Both the position numbers and the translations under genes were made by a program. 64,000 nucleotides of DNA, taken from positions 11,769,871-11,833,870 of the forward strand of contig NC_060234.1 of assembly GCF_021155775.2 (NCBI RefSeq). The letters are read 5' to 3'. Below, piece after piece: positions 33,608 to 45,630 of the stretch (position 1 is its first letter; each line of letters opens with the position of its first letter). The notes under the pieces are model-generated. The model ran no database searches, had not been told where the DNA came from, and was given only the letters and a program-made list of their open reading frames with translations. Source of the stretch: Neodiprion pinetum. Taxonomy: Eukaryota; Arthropoda; Insecta; Hymenoptera; Diprionidae.

Positions 33608-36420
33608 CAGTCCAACCTCCCAATAAGAAACCAAAAGCCCCCAAGGGGAAGAGTTTTTCGTATATATCGCCTACCCCCACCTGGCGCCCGCTCCGCGCTC
33701 AGTGTCACTGTCCGTCTCTCTCACTCTTTTCCGCATGCGATCCTCTTAATAGGAAACACGCTCGAGCAAGTTCCTACTTGTTATTCCCATCGCTCATGCA
33801 AAAATTTTTTTGACTGCGCGTGGACATTTATCTAGCGAATCTTTGTTTCACGTCTGAATTTCGATCATATACTGTCTTAAAATGACCGAAACGCTGAAAA
33901 AGCGTAAGAGATCAGACTGCAGTGTACGAGTCGAAGAGAATGTTACGGAATCTCCGCCACAAAGTGATATCAATTTAAACAAAGAGGTTGCTGTGACCAA
34001 ACGTAATCGATATACGTTTGAAGAAAAGAAGAAAATTTTGGAAGAGTGTAAAACCCTGAACTCTCGAGAACTCTGTGCGAAATACGGCTTGAATAAAAGT
34101 GTTCTCAGCAAATGGAGATCCAATGAGGAGATAATAAAGAATGCCGCCAAAACGAGCCATTCGAAAACATTGAAAAAAGTTTCAGAAAAAAATGAACTTG
34201 ATGCCGAATTATTCACGTGGCTTTCTGATTGTCGTTGCAAAGGCATTGCAGTTTCTGGACCAATGCTATGCCGACAAGCTCTCGTGATAAACTCTCGAAT
34301 CGGCGGACCAGAAAATTTCAAAGCAATCCACGGGTGGCTAGAGAAATGGAAGAGACGAACCCACATTAAAAATTTACAAATCACCGGTAAGTATTATCAC
34401 AGGTCACAGGTGATTGGAAATATAGGGGAGGAAAAAGATCGGAGCACCTAACAAAATATGTATAGTTTTGTGTTAGTAAAAACACTCTTTTGCCTTATTT
34501 CCTCCGTTTTCCTCGTAATTAAGGGATATCTTTGTGTTTTACTCGAAATGTATCGCAAAAAATTGCGACTCTTGTATTTAGATTAGAAACCTGGCCTTTG
34601 TGAGGTTCATATGTTTCATTTTATGATTGTTTTTCGGGTTATTCAAAATGGAATTTTCATTATTCTACTTTTTACTTAATTTAGCTTTTTACTTGATTCT
34701 GAACTTTCTTTTACTCTCTTTGCTCCGGCTTCCGTTGTAAACAAAAATAGAATTATTTTTTAAATAAATGATCAAAAAAACTAGTAAATAGTTAAATAAA
34801 ATTGTCCAATAAATGATGATATTTGTCTTATGGACTTTTAAGGGGAGAAACTATCAGCCGATGTGGAAGCAGCTAATATGTATAAAGCAGAATTTGCTGA
34901 AATGGTGGCTAGAAAAAAACTTGAAAGGTCCCAAGTTTTCAATATGGACGAGAGTGGGCTAGTGTATAAAAGTACCCCCAAGAGGACATTTGTTGCAGCT
35001 GATCAGGCACAAGCTGCTGGTGGGAAAAAACAGTTGGAACGGGTTACTATAGCCACGTGTTCTAATGCCGATGGCTCTTTCATGTTGCCTCTAATCTTGA
35101 TTGGAAAATCAAAAAATCCACGCTGTCTGAGGAACGTGAATAAGGATGAATTGCCAGTTTGGTACTGCAGTCAGACAAACGCGTGGATAAATAAAGAGAT
35201 TTTTGAGGAATGGTTCACAGATGTTTTTGTTCCAAAAGTTGAAAGTTTTCTCAACTCCAAGAACTTACCAAAGACGGCAGTACTTCTCGTCGACAATTGT
35301 CGATCTCATCGATACGTAAAAATTAACGACATCGAAGTAAATTTTTTTCCGCCAAATGTCACCTCTCTGATTCAGCCTATGGACCAAGGCATTATCCAAA
35401 CCGTCAAATTACATTACGAGATTAACCTCGTTAATGCAATCGTTGAGGCTCAAAATGAAAACGTGACGCTGATCGAGTTTTTGAAGACAATTGACGTGCA
35501 CAAAGTGATTTTCTGGATTGCTGATGCATGGAAAAAGGTCAAACCCACAACGATCCAGAAATGCTGGAAAAACTTATGGCCCAAAGAAATCAGAGATGCG
35601 TCGACTCAAACGGACGAGGACTCTTTTATTATCGATAATCTCGATATGTCTGTGGGCACTGACGTCACCGTTAAATCGCTAACTGCAGACGATCGAGACG
35701 TAATCGAGCTATTGAATCTCATGAAAAAAGTCGACGGATATGAAGACGTAGACGCAACAACGGTATCAAATTGGATTCAAAAAACCGAAAAACGTAACGT
35801 ATTATTTTTTTTTGTTTCTTCTTTAAAATTGGCCATGAGCTATGCTCGTTATGCCATCGTCTAGTGAGTATAAAATTTTTATTTTATGTCCATATTATTT
35901 TATCTCATTAATCTAAAAGAAGAAACAGTCGATATTTCTGAGGGTTCATCTTCGATGGAAGAGTTCGACTGCCTCGAAAATATTCGACCGTCAGCTGAGT
36001 GCGTTGTGGAACAAAATGATACTCAACAGGACGAAAACGATTCTCATTACGTCTCGGAATCTTTTGCTGTTTTATATGAAAATCTTTAAATGCCCTACTC
36101 TCTGTTTTTATGTTCCATGAAATCTTGTCAACGCCCACATATCTGTCAAATAAATACAAAAAGATTCAAATAAACTTTTAAATTTTGTGTTACATTCACA
36201 CACGCACACACACATACTCACGTACGCATCCACACATCAATTGACACCACAGCGTTCACTCTATTTCGCCAAAATATTCCCTTTCGGGCTGGTTTCTTAA
36301 CCAGAGGTTTCGCGCACAAAAATCTCGAGCTCGGAGTTCAAGTCGGAGTGGGGGAAGCGCTCGAGTGAGGAACTGGGGAAAGTTTCTTATTGCCGGGTTT
36401 CTTATTTGGAGGTCGGACTG
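33608..36420 (+). mobile_element. pogo/Tigger-type DNA transposon, 2.8 kb, apparently intact
   Basis: The terminal inverted repeats start CAGTCCAACCTCCCAATAAG on the left and CAGTCCGACCTCCAAATAAG on the right (reverse complement), extending about 25 bp with two mismatches. TA flanks both ends (33606-33607 and 36421-36422), the target duplication of the Tc1/mariner/pogo superfamily. Removing the element plus one TA restores the Gypsy-1 protease frame. The transposase inside has no stop or frameshift once two introns are removed. Confidence 0.9.
33882..36089 (+). CDS. pogo/Tigger-like transposase (3 exons)
   Basis: A transposase of the CENP-B/jerky/pogo type. Proposed exons: 33882-34386, 34843-35793 and 35920-36089, all GT/AG and in phase, giving about 540 residues, normal for the family. 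The N-terminal HTH has YTFEEKKKILEEC and LCAKYGLNKSVLSKW, followed by a CENP-B-type second HTH (AIHGWLEKWKRR). The DDE_1 core has acidic residues in FNMDESGL, LLVDNCRSH and QPMDQGIIQ. The acidic C-terminal exon is less certain. It acts in the nucleus on its own TIRs. No lesion is seen, so this is a candidate active or recently active source; a long single-exon reading is excluded by stops in both introns. Confidence 0.85.
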
Positions 36421-37992
36421 TACTTCTGCGCCTAGGTATGAGTGTGTCGCGCCTGTGTCTATTAATGCGTTTAATTCGTGACCGTGTATTTCGATTCTGA
36501 TGTGAAATCTACTTTCCGTTCTGTTGTTATCTGTTGTAGGTGCTACTGTCTCGGGTGTGTTTGTGTTGTTTGTGGGGCTGCCCTCCACCCTTGCTGGGTC
36601 AACCCTTACTCGTTTCCCTGGTTCTGTACCTGTGTGCATTGCCATCTGAAGTGTCCGGGTTGCAAACCGGGGTGTTTGTGTTTGTTGCGGAGTGTAGTGT
36701 GGTGAGTTATACGTGATTGCGGGGTATCGAGTCTGTTGCGTGTTTTGGTTTGTTTGGTTTCGTCGTATGTTGTCTGTGAGTGCCGGTGGTATATTTGGTG
36801 TTGCGAGTAATGCTGGGCGGGGTTGTGTTTGTGCGTACTTGTATGGGATGTATTGTGTGTGGTGTGTTTGGTGTGTGTAGGTTTCTCGTGGGTGTGTGTA
36901 GTTATTTAATATTGTTTGTCTTGTGTTTTCCCATTCGATGTTTGCTTCCCATTCTTTCGCGGCTATTTCCAGTTGGTCGAAGTTCGCGAAGTCGTATGGT
37001 TTTATGTATGCCTTGTATTCTATTTTCATGTTTCTGTATGCCAAGTCTAATTGTGTTTGTGGGTGGTATGGTGGTTTTAGTTGTGATAGTAGTGTTCTAA
37101 ATTGTATTAGGAATTGTGTAATTTCTTGTGTTGGTCCTTGTACGTAGTTTTTGATTTTTTGTTCCAGTCTGTCCCTATGTAGTATGTCTTGAAATGCGTG
37201 TGTAATGTCTCTTTCGAATTCTTCCAGTGTTCGCCATTTGCCTCTATTTAATCTGTACCAGTTTTTTGCGTCACCTTCGAGTATCGGGCTGAGGTTGTTG
37301 ATTAATTGTGTATCGTGTATTTCATAACCCGTTTGGTAGTCGCGGAGATTTTGTAAAAATTCGTCTATGTCTTCGTTTGTGTTTCCTGAGTATTTTATGT
37401 TCCATGTTTGTATTGTTTTCATTGCCATTGCTGGCTGATTCCAGTATGTACTGTTCGGGTTTGCTGTGTGGTTTAGGTGTGTCGTGTTTTGGTCGTTTGT
37501 GGGGTGTATTGACTGTGTGCTGTATATGTGTGGGTCTTCGTATTCGTTTCTGTCGCTTGGTAGTGCTTCGAGGTCTATCAGGTTTTGTATAAGTCGTGTG
37601 TTACGTGTGTTGGTGGCTAAAAATGTGTCTGTTCCCGTGAAGTGTCGGTTCGTTTGACTGGTTGTTACCGTGTTAGTTTGCGTGTGTGTAGGTGTTGGGA
37701 TTGTATTGTATGTTTGTGTGGGATTTGTTGGTTCTGGGCTTTCTTGGTGTTGGATTTGTGTACTATGTAAGTTGTGTGTATTCTCTATGATAGCTGCATC
37801 GATTATATTTATTGCGTTTGGTGAATTTATCGTGTGTCGTCTATTTATTTCCTGTGTTTGGGTCGGCGTTTGTTGGTCTCGTGTCGCGCGCGGCTCGCTC
37901 TGTGTCGAGTTGTTTTAGTTGCGTTCGGGTGTGTGTATGTCCATGTGTTCGCGCGCTAGGCCTTGCGGTTCTCTGTGTCCTTGGTCTGCCAT
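36421..37992 (-). pseudogene. Gypsy-1 gag and start of protease (one nonsense codon)
   Basis: The frame starts at ATG 37992 (MADQGHREPQ), followed by a Thr/Asn/Gln/His-rich region. A TAA at 37917-37915 interrupts it after 25 codons; downstream the frame is open. The capsid core has IKYSGNTNEDIDEFLQNL and LEGDAKNWYRLNRGKW (retrotransposon gag domain). After a low-complexity tail comes the retropepsin active site ALIDTGATHSYLG. The frame is interrupted at 36421 by the pogo transposon and resumes at 33605. No zinc knuckle was seen. Confidence 0.85.
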
Positions 37993-38153
37993 TGTGTGTA
38001 TCGTGTTTGGTAGTGTGTGTGTTCAACTGTCTTTATTCGAATTTTCGTGACTGTGTAGCTTTCTTTCGTGAGCCTATGTGTACTTTGTTAGCGTTTATTC
38101 TTATGTTTTGTCTCTTAATTGTTCGGATTTGGGGTAAAAATGTGGGTAATTTA

Positions 38154-38165
38154 CGTTGGGCGCCA
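38154..38165 (-). promoter_or_regulatory. Gypsy-1 primer-binding site
   Basis: The minus strand reads TGGCGCCCAACG, three bases inside the LTR end, the usual place of a tRNA primer-binding site. It marks the 5' end of Gypsy-1 and fixes its orientation. Confidence 0.7.
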
Positions 38166-38168
38166 ATT

Positions 38169-38459
38169 TGTGACGGGTTTTGAGTCCGCACTAATACTGT
38201 GGAAGGTGGGGAACAATTAGAGACGGGGCGAGAAAGTCGGGGCCGATAGAATAGGTAAAACTTGGTGTGTATATTTGTGAAGGGGGGGGGGGGGGGGGTA
38301 CATGTGTTGCGATCGGGGGGGAGGTGAGGTAGAAAGGGTTGGTATTGCGAGGGGAGGAGCAGATCGGCTGTAGAATGCAGGCTAACCTGGTGTCGTCGGC
38401 GTGTGCGGGTAATGGTGTACGTGTAACTGTGTGAGTGTCGGTGTCTCTCTCGTTTTCTT

Positions 38460-38491
<32 letters not shown>

Positions 38492-38701
38492 GCCCTCTTC
38501 GCTTCTCGTGGATTTCTTTCCTTTTTACTTGTTGCTGCTTCGCAGGCCGTGGTCGTACTGCTCGCTGGCGCTCGGCTCAGCCGAGCGTCGGTGGGCTTCG
38601 GTTACCTTCGGGTGTTTCCCGATGGGACGGGACTCACCCGTTCGGCTCTTCCCCGCGGGTTTGGGGTTTGTTGTGAATTGCACTCTAGGTGCAACGTCAC
38701 A
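38169..38701 (-). repeat. Gypsy-1 5' LTR (533 bp)
   Basis: Bounded by TGTGACG and CGTCACA (7-bp terminal inverted repeat). It contains a poly-G run (about 38282-38300) and a (TC)n tract (38460-38492). It is inserted in the gag of plus-strand Gypsy-2. Its 3' LTR partner is missing because the 3' half of Gypsy-1 is lost at the Foldback junction. Confidence 0.8.
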
Positions 38702-39193
38702 TCAATTTTTAAAACTTATGGTATGACGAAACCTTGGAGCTTTTGGGAAAGTTCCTTTCTTGAAACATTCGGGGAAAAATCGTGGTCAGAGGTCGAATAC
38801 GCTTACTCTTTTCGTTGGATAAGTGGACCATATTTAGATTTTGCATTAAAAAAGAGTAACCTATTAATAGATGCAGATCCAGAATTAGGCGTCAGTTCAC
38901 AAATAAATTTTATCGTTATTGCCCTGCCAAAATTTGTTCGATCACACCTTCATGAATGTACATTGAAAACAATAGAAAATTTAATGTCTAGTCTGAGTCA
39001 ACTTCAACCAATATCAAACAATAACAGCTCACGTATAGAAGTAAATAAGCAAAATCGAAAGTTCAATCCATGTCGCATTTGCGAGAAAGCCGGTTATAAG
39101 AATAGATTCCATCCAGAGGAAATTTGCAGAAATGCAAGATCAGCGATTATCAAATCTGCCGAATCAAAAAACCAGATAGCATCCCACTCATAA
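38702..39193 (+). pseudogene. Gypsy-2 gag, 3' part
   Basis: The frame continues through WSFWESSFLETFGEKSW (capsid C-terminal region) to a Cys/His knuckle (CRICEKAGYKNRFHPEEIC). The 5' part of gag is displaced by the Gypsy-1 insertion at 38701. The stop at 39191-39193 overlaps the protease frame that starts by 39124, consistent with a -1/+1 gag-pol arrangement. Confidence 0.75.
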
Positions 39194-40727
39194 GACTACA
39201 TGTTACCGTAAATTGTAATAAAAAGGCAGTTGCTCTTTACGATTCAGGAGCCAATGTGTCCCTGATTAATTATACATTTTACAAAAAATTAAAAATGAAT
39301 ATCCCTATGAGTGGGGGCTCAACAATAAGAACAATGGGCGGCGTAGCAAGTACGAATGGAAGGGTATTTTTGAAATTAAAGATATTTGAAATAGAAAAAG
39401 TAGCGCCATTCCTAATAATGAAGAATGATTTATTTGAAGAAGATTTGTTGCTTGGATTGGATAGTATAAAATCATTCCGATTGCGTCAAAACGAAAATCT
39501 TTAAATTTCTCAAAATATAAGTTCGAACCAAAGTTTTGATTGCGTTAAAATAAACTATGCTTTGAACAATAACGATAATAACGAAGATAGTCTGAATGGT
39601 GTGTTAAATAAATACGATTCAGTCTTCGCCAAGGAAAAGTTCGATATAGGTACAGTCAGAAACTTCGAAGCAAGAATAAAATTAACGGAAAATAAGTAGA
39701 TATCGAGAAAACCATATAAGTGCTCTATTCCCGATAAATTAGAAATAGAATTTCAAATAAAGAAATTATTGGAATTAGGATTGATCGAGGAGTCGTATAG
39801 TCCATATGCCTCACCAGTGACCTTAGTACACAAGAAAGATGAAGACAAAAAATCGCGACTATGTATTGATTATCGCGAACTAAATAAACTCATAGTACCA
39901 GAAGGTTACCCCTTTCCTAGAATTGATGATCTGATTGCTCGTGTTGGGAGGTGTGTTTACTTCTCGAAGTTAGATATCAACTCAGCCTTCTGGTCAATAC
40001 CATTACGTGCGAAAGATAAATATAAAACGGCTTTCGTCACACACCACGGTCACTGGCAATGGGCGTGCCTTCCTTTTGGTTTACAATCGGCTCCAGCAAT
40101 ATTCCAACGAATACTTTCAACCATAATTAGAAACAACAATTTAGACACCTTTGCAATTAATTATATCGATGATATTCTGATATTTTCGAAAAATTACGAT
40201 GAACACGTACAACATATTAAACAAACATTGGAAGTTTTACATGAGCAAGGCTTGAAATTAAACACGAATAAATGCAGTTTTGCTAAAAAAGAAGTTACGT
40301 ATCTAGGACACACAATATCAAACAATAGTGTAAAACCGATTAATGACAATTTAATAGCGATCAAAAACTTTCCGATTCCGAAAACAAAAAAACAAGTTAG
40401 ACAATTCCTGGGGAAAGTAAATTTTCATCTGAAATATATTCCTAGATCCTCAATTATCTTGGATCCATTGCACAATCTCTTGCGAAAAAATGTGCAGTTC
40501 GATTGGTCCGCTAGATGTCAAAACAGTTTTGATAAGGTTGAGGGCTGTTCATGTGAAGCACCAATTCTTGCAATATTCGACCCCACCAAACCAATTTTCA
40601 TATATACAGATGCTAGTTTAGAAGGCGTGGGTGCAATACTAAAACAACCTCAAGAAGATAACACACTTAAACCGGTCTCCTATTTTTCGCGAAAGTTGTC
40701 AGAATCTCAAAAAATAAAAAGAGCTAT
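39124..40727 (+). pseudogene. Gypsy-2 protease and reverse transcriptase (disrupted)
   Basis: Protease active site LYDSGANVSLIN (about 39240). RT: SRLCIDYRELNKL, SKLDINSAFWSIPL, catalytic NYIDDILIFSK (about 40165), LGHTISNNSV, then the RNase H start IYTDASLEGVGAIL. All blocks are in one phase. Two stops interrupt it: TAA 39502-39504, just after the protease, and TAG near 39697-39699 before the RT. The frame is cut at 40727 by the LTR-A insertion and resumes at 41719. Confidence 0.85.
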
Positions 40728-41718
40728 TGTTCGCTATTTGATAGCTAGTAGTTCGACCGAACCGCGTGGAAGGTGTGGGTCGCTGAAGTCAAAGATGAGT
40801 TTGTTTTTATTTTTGAGTTTATTTTACATCTTATTTATTTTATTTACATGTGTACAAAGTTAGAGTAATGGTTGCCACGTGATAGAAGGAGAGGTCTTTG
40901 TCTTCTTGAATTGTGGTGGAGGCTGCAGCGAGGATGTCGGGCGTCGAGGGGGGTCGGTTGGCTCTTGGTGGTGGCGTGTACCGGCTCTCTGGAGAGCTTG
41001 GTGGTGTCGGGGGACGGCGGTTCTCAGTCGTCTTTACTGGAGACTCCCACTCACTCTCTGACTGGGTCGTCTGGGTGGCAGTCGACACGAATGAGCGCTG
41101 CGGCTCGGGAAACGGGGAAACTGGAGCCGGGATGCGTCTGCAGTAGCTAGGTGATGTTAGTCGAGCTCTCCGTACATCCCACAAGGAAAGTAGTACAGCT
41201 GGGGGTCTGGTGAGAGGCCGCGACGGAATATCGATAGGGTGCAATACCCAAGGAGCTGGAGGGTTCGAAGCTGCTGTGTTTGGATGTGGGCTGGCCGCAG
41301 CCAGATAAACAGGATCCGTCATGCAATCAGTCTGCTGTCCGGTCTGTCTTAGAACGTGGCGTCGTAGCGTCAGTAAAACGTCGTAGTGGCGTAACGTCGG
41401 CGTGGCGTTGAAGCGTAGGCAAGGCGTGGCGTTGTAGCGTCAGCGTCAGTAGAGTCGGTCAAGACGAGGTGAACCCGAAGTGTCCTGCCGATCGGTCTGA
41501 TCGGTCGTCTCTTATTGCAGCCTCGGTTGGTCTTTGGCAGCGGGAGACCACGTTGGCTGATTACGCAACGCGCTCGGCTGCGTGGGTGGCGTGAGCGGCG
41601 CGCGTGACGTCACACTTTCTTCTGGGTCGCGTGACTAGAAAGTGTGAAAGGCTGGTTGCCTCGCGTGGGTTGGAAGGCGTGCGACCAACGAGTTGCGTTC
41701 ACAATGTTGTTGTGAACA
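40728..41718 (-). repeat. Solo LTR-A (991 bp) with 5-bp target duplication
   Basis: Bounded by TGTTC and GAACA and flanked by GCTAT on both sides (40723-40727 and 41719-41723). Removing it with one GCTAT restores the Gypsy-2 RNase H frame. The minus strand carries a 160-codon proline/serine-rich frame (41322-40840), part of which is also preserved at 52-102. There is no internal retroelement sequence, so the copy arose by LTR-LTR recombination or as a non-autonomous insertion. Confidence 0.85.
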
Positions 41719-43335
41719 GCTATATTTATTCAATGTTTAGCAATCAAAGAGCCGATTCTATATTGGCAATATCACTTAATAGGACAAAAATTTAAAATAT
41801 TCACAGATCATGAACCTTTACGTAATTTCAACATAAAAAATTGCAAAGATACAGAACTTTTACACATATTAAATTACATTTCACAATTTACATTTGATAT
41901 CGAATATAATCCCGGCATAAATAACTCAGAGGCTGATTGCTTATCAAGAAACCCGGTTCTATCAGAAAACAAAAATGATGAAGGTTCTAAAATACAAATC
42001 GTCAACTTCATAACTATGCAAAACATCTTACAGAACCAAAAAGAATTAAAGTAGGACAAACATCGTAGTAAAGAAAATGATATTATATACAAAACCTTGA
42101 ACAAAAGGAAAAAGGTCTGGTTAACAGAAGAATATGGTATTGCAGCCCTTGAAAACTTACATAGGTCACAAGGTCACATTGGAACTAAACAGATGACACT
42201 TACGATTACACCAATATTTTATTTTAAAAATATGCACAAACATATTAAAATGATCTGCAGATCATGCGAAACTTGTATCAAAAATAAAACAAGATTTGGA
42301 AACTTTAAGGCGCCATTGTCGCAGTTGGGTCCTGCGTCCAAGCCGTTAGAAATAGTTTCATTAGATACAATAGGCGGTTTCACGGGAAATAAATCTCAAA
42401 AAAAGTACATGCACTTAATGGTAGATCAATTAACTCGATATGCATTTATGTCCACTTCAAAAACACAAATAGCAAAAGATTTTATAAACCTAGTCCAAAT
42501 AATAGAAAAAAGAGGTAAAATTCAAACAGTTCTGACAGACCAATATCCTGGGATAAATTCCAAAGAATTCAAGAAATATTTGAAAGAAAAAAATATAACA
42601 CTGAGTTTCACAGCGGTAGATTGTCCGTTTTCCAATGGACAAAACGAGCGTACAAATCAACCATTAGTAAACAGAATTCGCTGTAAACTTTACGAAAACC
42701 AAAATAAATCATGGACAACAATTGCCGAACAATGCATAAGTGAATATAACAATACAGTACATAGCTCTACAGGTTTTTCACCAAACTATTTGCTCTCGGG
42801 AATGGATAGGTCAATCATTCCAAAGAAATTAAATGAAAACACAAAAGAAAATTTAGATGTCAATAGAGCAAAAGCATTAGAAAATTCCATAAAATCGCAT
42901 AACAGGAATGAATTATACTACGACACTCACACAAATGCAATAGAATATAACGAAAATGATTTAGTGTATATGCAAAATGGGAATAAATTAAATAGAAAAA
43001 AAATTAGATCCCGTCCGAACTGGACCATTCAAAATTACAAAAAAATATCTAAATCCATTTATGAAATTGATATCGGTACAAGAAAAAAAGATGTAAATAT
43101 TTTTCACAAAAGCAAAATGGTCCCATATTCACAACCCGTCCCAGATCCTAACCAATCCTCTCCGGGAAGGGGGGATGTAAGTTTGTGGCCTGTTTACCCA
43201 AACTTATCCATGAAAAACAACAAACGCGCTGAACGGGTTACGGAAAGGATAACCAAGAGTGACCATCGCGGAGTCATCGCCTCGGGAGAGAGGGGAGTGA
43301 TTGACAGGCGCTCGAGACATCCACTAGCGTCATAG
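41719..43335 (+). pseudogene. Gypsy-2 RNase H C-terminus and integrase
   Basis: RNase H continues with KIFTDHEPLRNF and ends with INNSEADCLSRNP. A TAG near 42052-42054 interrupts it. The integrase (42097-43335) has the HHCC zinc region (HRSQGHIGTKQM ... CRSCETC), and the core acidic residues in SLDTIGGF, VLTDQYPG and NGQNERTNQ. The C-terminal tail reads into the 3' LTR before its stop. Core residues are intact. Confidence 0.85.
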
Positions 43336-43700
43336 TGAATGCTCTGTAAAATATATTGTAAATTATTCTTTTTCATCACTGTTAACTAAGCCTACATTCC
43401 CGATCGTCAAAACCGACATTGTTGTTGATTTAGGTGACTATAAGTGTTATAATTATTTTTGTTATTATTTATGTAATTATTTGTGATTGGTGTTAATATA
43501 ATGTTTTAGTATCGTTTCTACATCAACCCAAGTCGTTGAGACTCAGGAATTATTATTTCCGCAACCCTTTTAAGTTATAAGAGTCACGCTTATAACTTAA
43601 ACATACATCATATAACCGCTTAGGTGAAGGCCCCCCCCTGCGGTCCTACCTATTACTGAGTCCCGTAGTCACTGCTTTGGCGGCTTATTCAACTATTACA
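43176..43700 (+). repeat. Gypsy-2 3' LTR (525 bp)
   Basis: Starts TGTAAGTTTG after a purine tract (GGGAAGGGGGGA, 43164-43175) and ends CAACTATTACA (TGTAA/TTACA terminal repeat). Directly outside the right end is a second mirrored tract (ATTCCCCCCCTGATTTT), a purine tract on the minus strand. Confidence 0.75.
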
Positions 43701-44430
43701 ATTCCCCCCCTGATTTTGATATGGCGTTTTAACTCTTTACAATGACAATCAAAATCTTGCGGCGTATAAATAAAAGTCTGAAAATTACATCTACCACTGT
43801 GCATTCACCCACTGAGTCATTTCTTAAATTAACTTCACATCTTGTCAAATCCGGTCTTCTTGCTGTACATCGAGTCCTTATCACTAACATAACATTATTC
43901 CCAATGTCGACAAGCTTTATTTCCTATTTATTCTACTTCTTTCAACCAATCAGAGAAAGAATATGTCGTCAAAATTTGCTAATTTCGTAACTACCAACAA
44001 GTAAGTTTGACCTTATCAAACTTAATCTCCCAGTCGAGTACATGACAGAACTGTTATGTACACGACTGAAGGAGACGTCGAGTGGAGGACACAGTGGGAG
44101 CAAGAGAGTCGCTCGCTAGCGGGCATACGGCATAGTCCTGTACAGAAAACTTAGAAATATAGAATCACTACGAGATACCGACAATTGTGTTGATTCAGGT
44201 GCGGTACTAAAGTTAATGTAATATTATTTAATTGTAAACGTCAACTTATATTTTGTGTGTTTTAATTACAGTTATTTTACTGCAACTTCACGTGTCGTAA
44301 TTTCTCCACCTTTCCTCGAAATTACCAAGTCTCTGATTTCGAAACCTACACACAGTCAAGCTTATTTACTAAATTCACAAATATAAAAAAAAAAAATGGA
44401 AGGAGAGTCTAGAACAATTGTCTGTCTTTC
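43701..44430 (-). repeat. Probable 3' LTR of Gypsy-3
   Basis: On the minus strand a purine tract (AATAGGGGGGAT, about 44441-44430) follows the end of the Gypsy-3 integrase. The next bases, TGGAAAGACAG, would open an LTR reading leftward. The far end is uncertain (possibly ...ATATCA near 43720). There is no coding content, and the matching 5' LTR is outside the window. Confidence 0.45.
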
Positions 44431-44459
44431 CAATCCCCCCCTATTCACCAATTTCAATA

Positions 44460-45630
44460 ATTACGTAGGCAGATGATATTTTCTTAAATTTTATCGATTT
44501 TAGTTACCTAAAATTTTATCTTTATCATTTATGTCAGTAAGTTGGTAGGCATTTTCTCCTAACTTCTTATGAATTCTATAAGGTCAATAGAAAATATGAA
44601 AAAATCTACTTGTCATTTTATCCAAAGCACTAGATTGATGTGGGATTCTTAACAAGACTAAATCATCAATGTTCAGCACGATTCTTGATTTTGTTCTTTG
44701 CTGTTTTTTTCGGATGTTAAAATTTTTTGTCAGAGCTTCATTTGCTAACATTATTTTTACGTTACTTGGTTTCTCTTCACCTGTTGGAAATTTTACCATC
44801 TGTTCGATTTTATCGCTCGGTTTTTTGTTGAAGTGTAATTCTAGTGGAGTGAAACCTGTACTATGATGGGTAGTAATGTTAAAAAGCGCTTCTATTTGCC
44901 TAATATGAACAGCTCACTTTGTATGCCTATCTGCACAGAAGGTTCGAAATAAACGGCCTAATTCTTTCATAACCCGTTTTGTGGGATTTAATTGCGGATG
45001 TCTGATTGAAGAAAAACTTATATGAACTCCTTCTTTTTCTAGCATAGTTTTCCATTTAGCATATGTAAATTTGCTTCCGTGATCTGTTAAAATTCTCTCT
45101 GGCTTTCCTACCTCGATAAAATAATTTTTTGTTAATTTATTTATTATGCTCAATGTTGTGGCCTTTTTTAGCGTATATAATTTAACATATTTTGAAAATG
45201 AAACAATCGTCACTAATATAAATTGAACACCACCCACTGATTCAAGTAACGGCCCATTATAATCCAGTGTCAATAGTTCATCGGGTTTTCTTGCGGATAC
45301 TCGGCCATATTCTCCTTCCATACTATACGTCAATGGCTTTACTCGCTGACATAGATCACATGACGTCACAAACTTTTTTAGATAGTGCCTCATATTTTTC
45401 CAATAGTAAAATTGCGTAAGATAGCTATACGTCTTGAATGCCCCTACATGGCCTAATTTATCATGCATTGTATTTACTAATAGCCAAATCAATTCTGCAG
45501 GTATTATTATTTTCCAATTTTGTTGATTAAATTTTTTATGAAATAGTATGTCTTTGTGTATTTTATATTTATCCGCATTAATTTCGTCCACTACTTTCTG
45601 CCTAACTAGTTTTAACTGAGTAAGTAGTAC
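44460..45630 (-). pseudogene. Gypsy-3 integrase (3' part)
   Basis: Minus-strand zinc domain (HDKLGHVGAFKTYSYL ... CDLCQRV), then core blocks LLTLDYNGPL, RILTDHGSKF and HPQLNPTKRVM. Here the family's catalytic Glu position (N-x-x-E/K-R) reads Lys. The C-terminal GPY-like region (VLLRIPHQSSALDKM) is separated by a stop near 44914. The 5' side of the frame is cut at 45630 by the Polinton and continues at 59008. Confidence 0.75.

Noticed and set aside
36478..38183. Several Cys/Val/Leu-rich plus-strand frames
   Set aside because: Antisense of Gypsy-1 gag, whose minus-strand frame carries recognisable gag and protease motifs.
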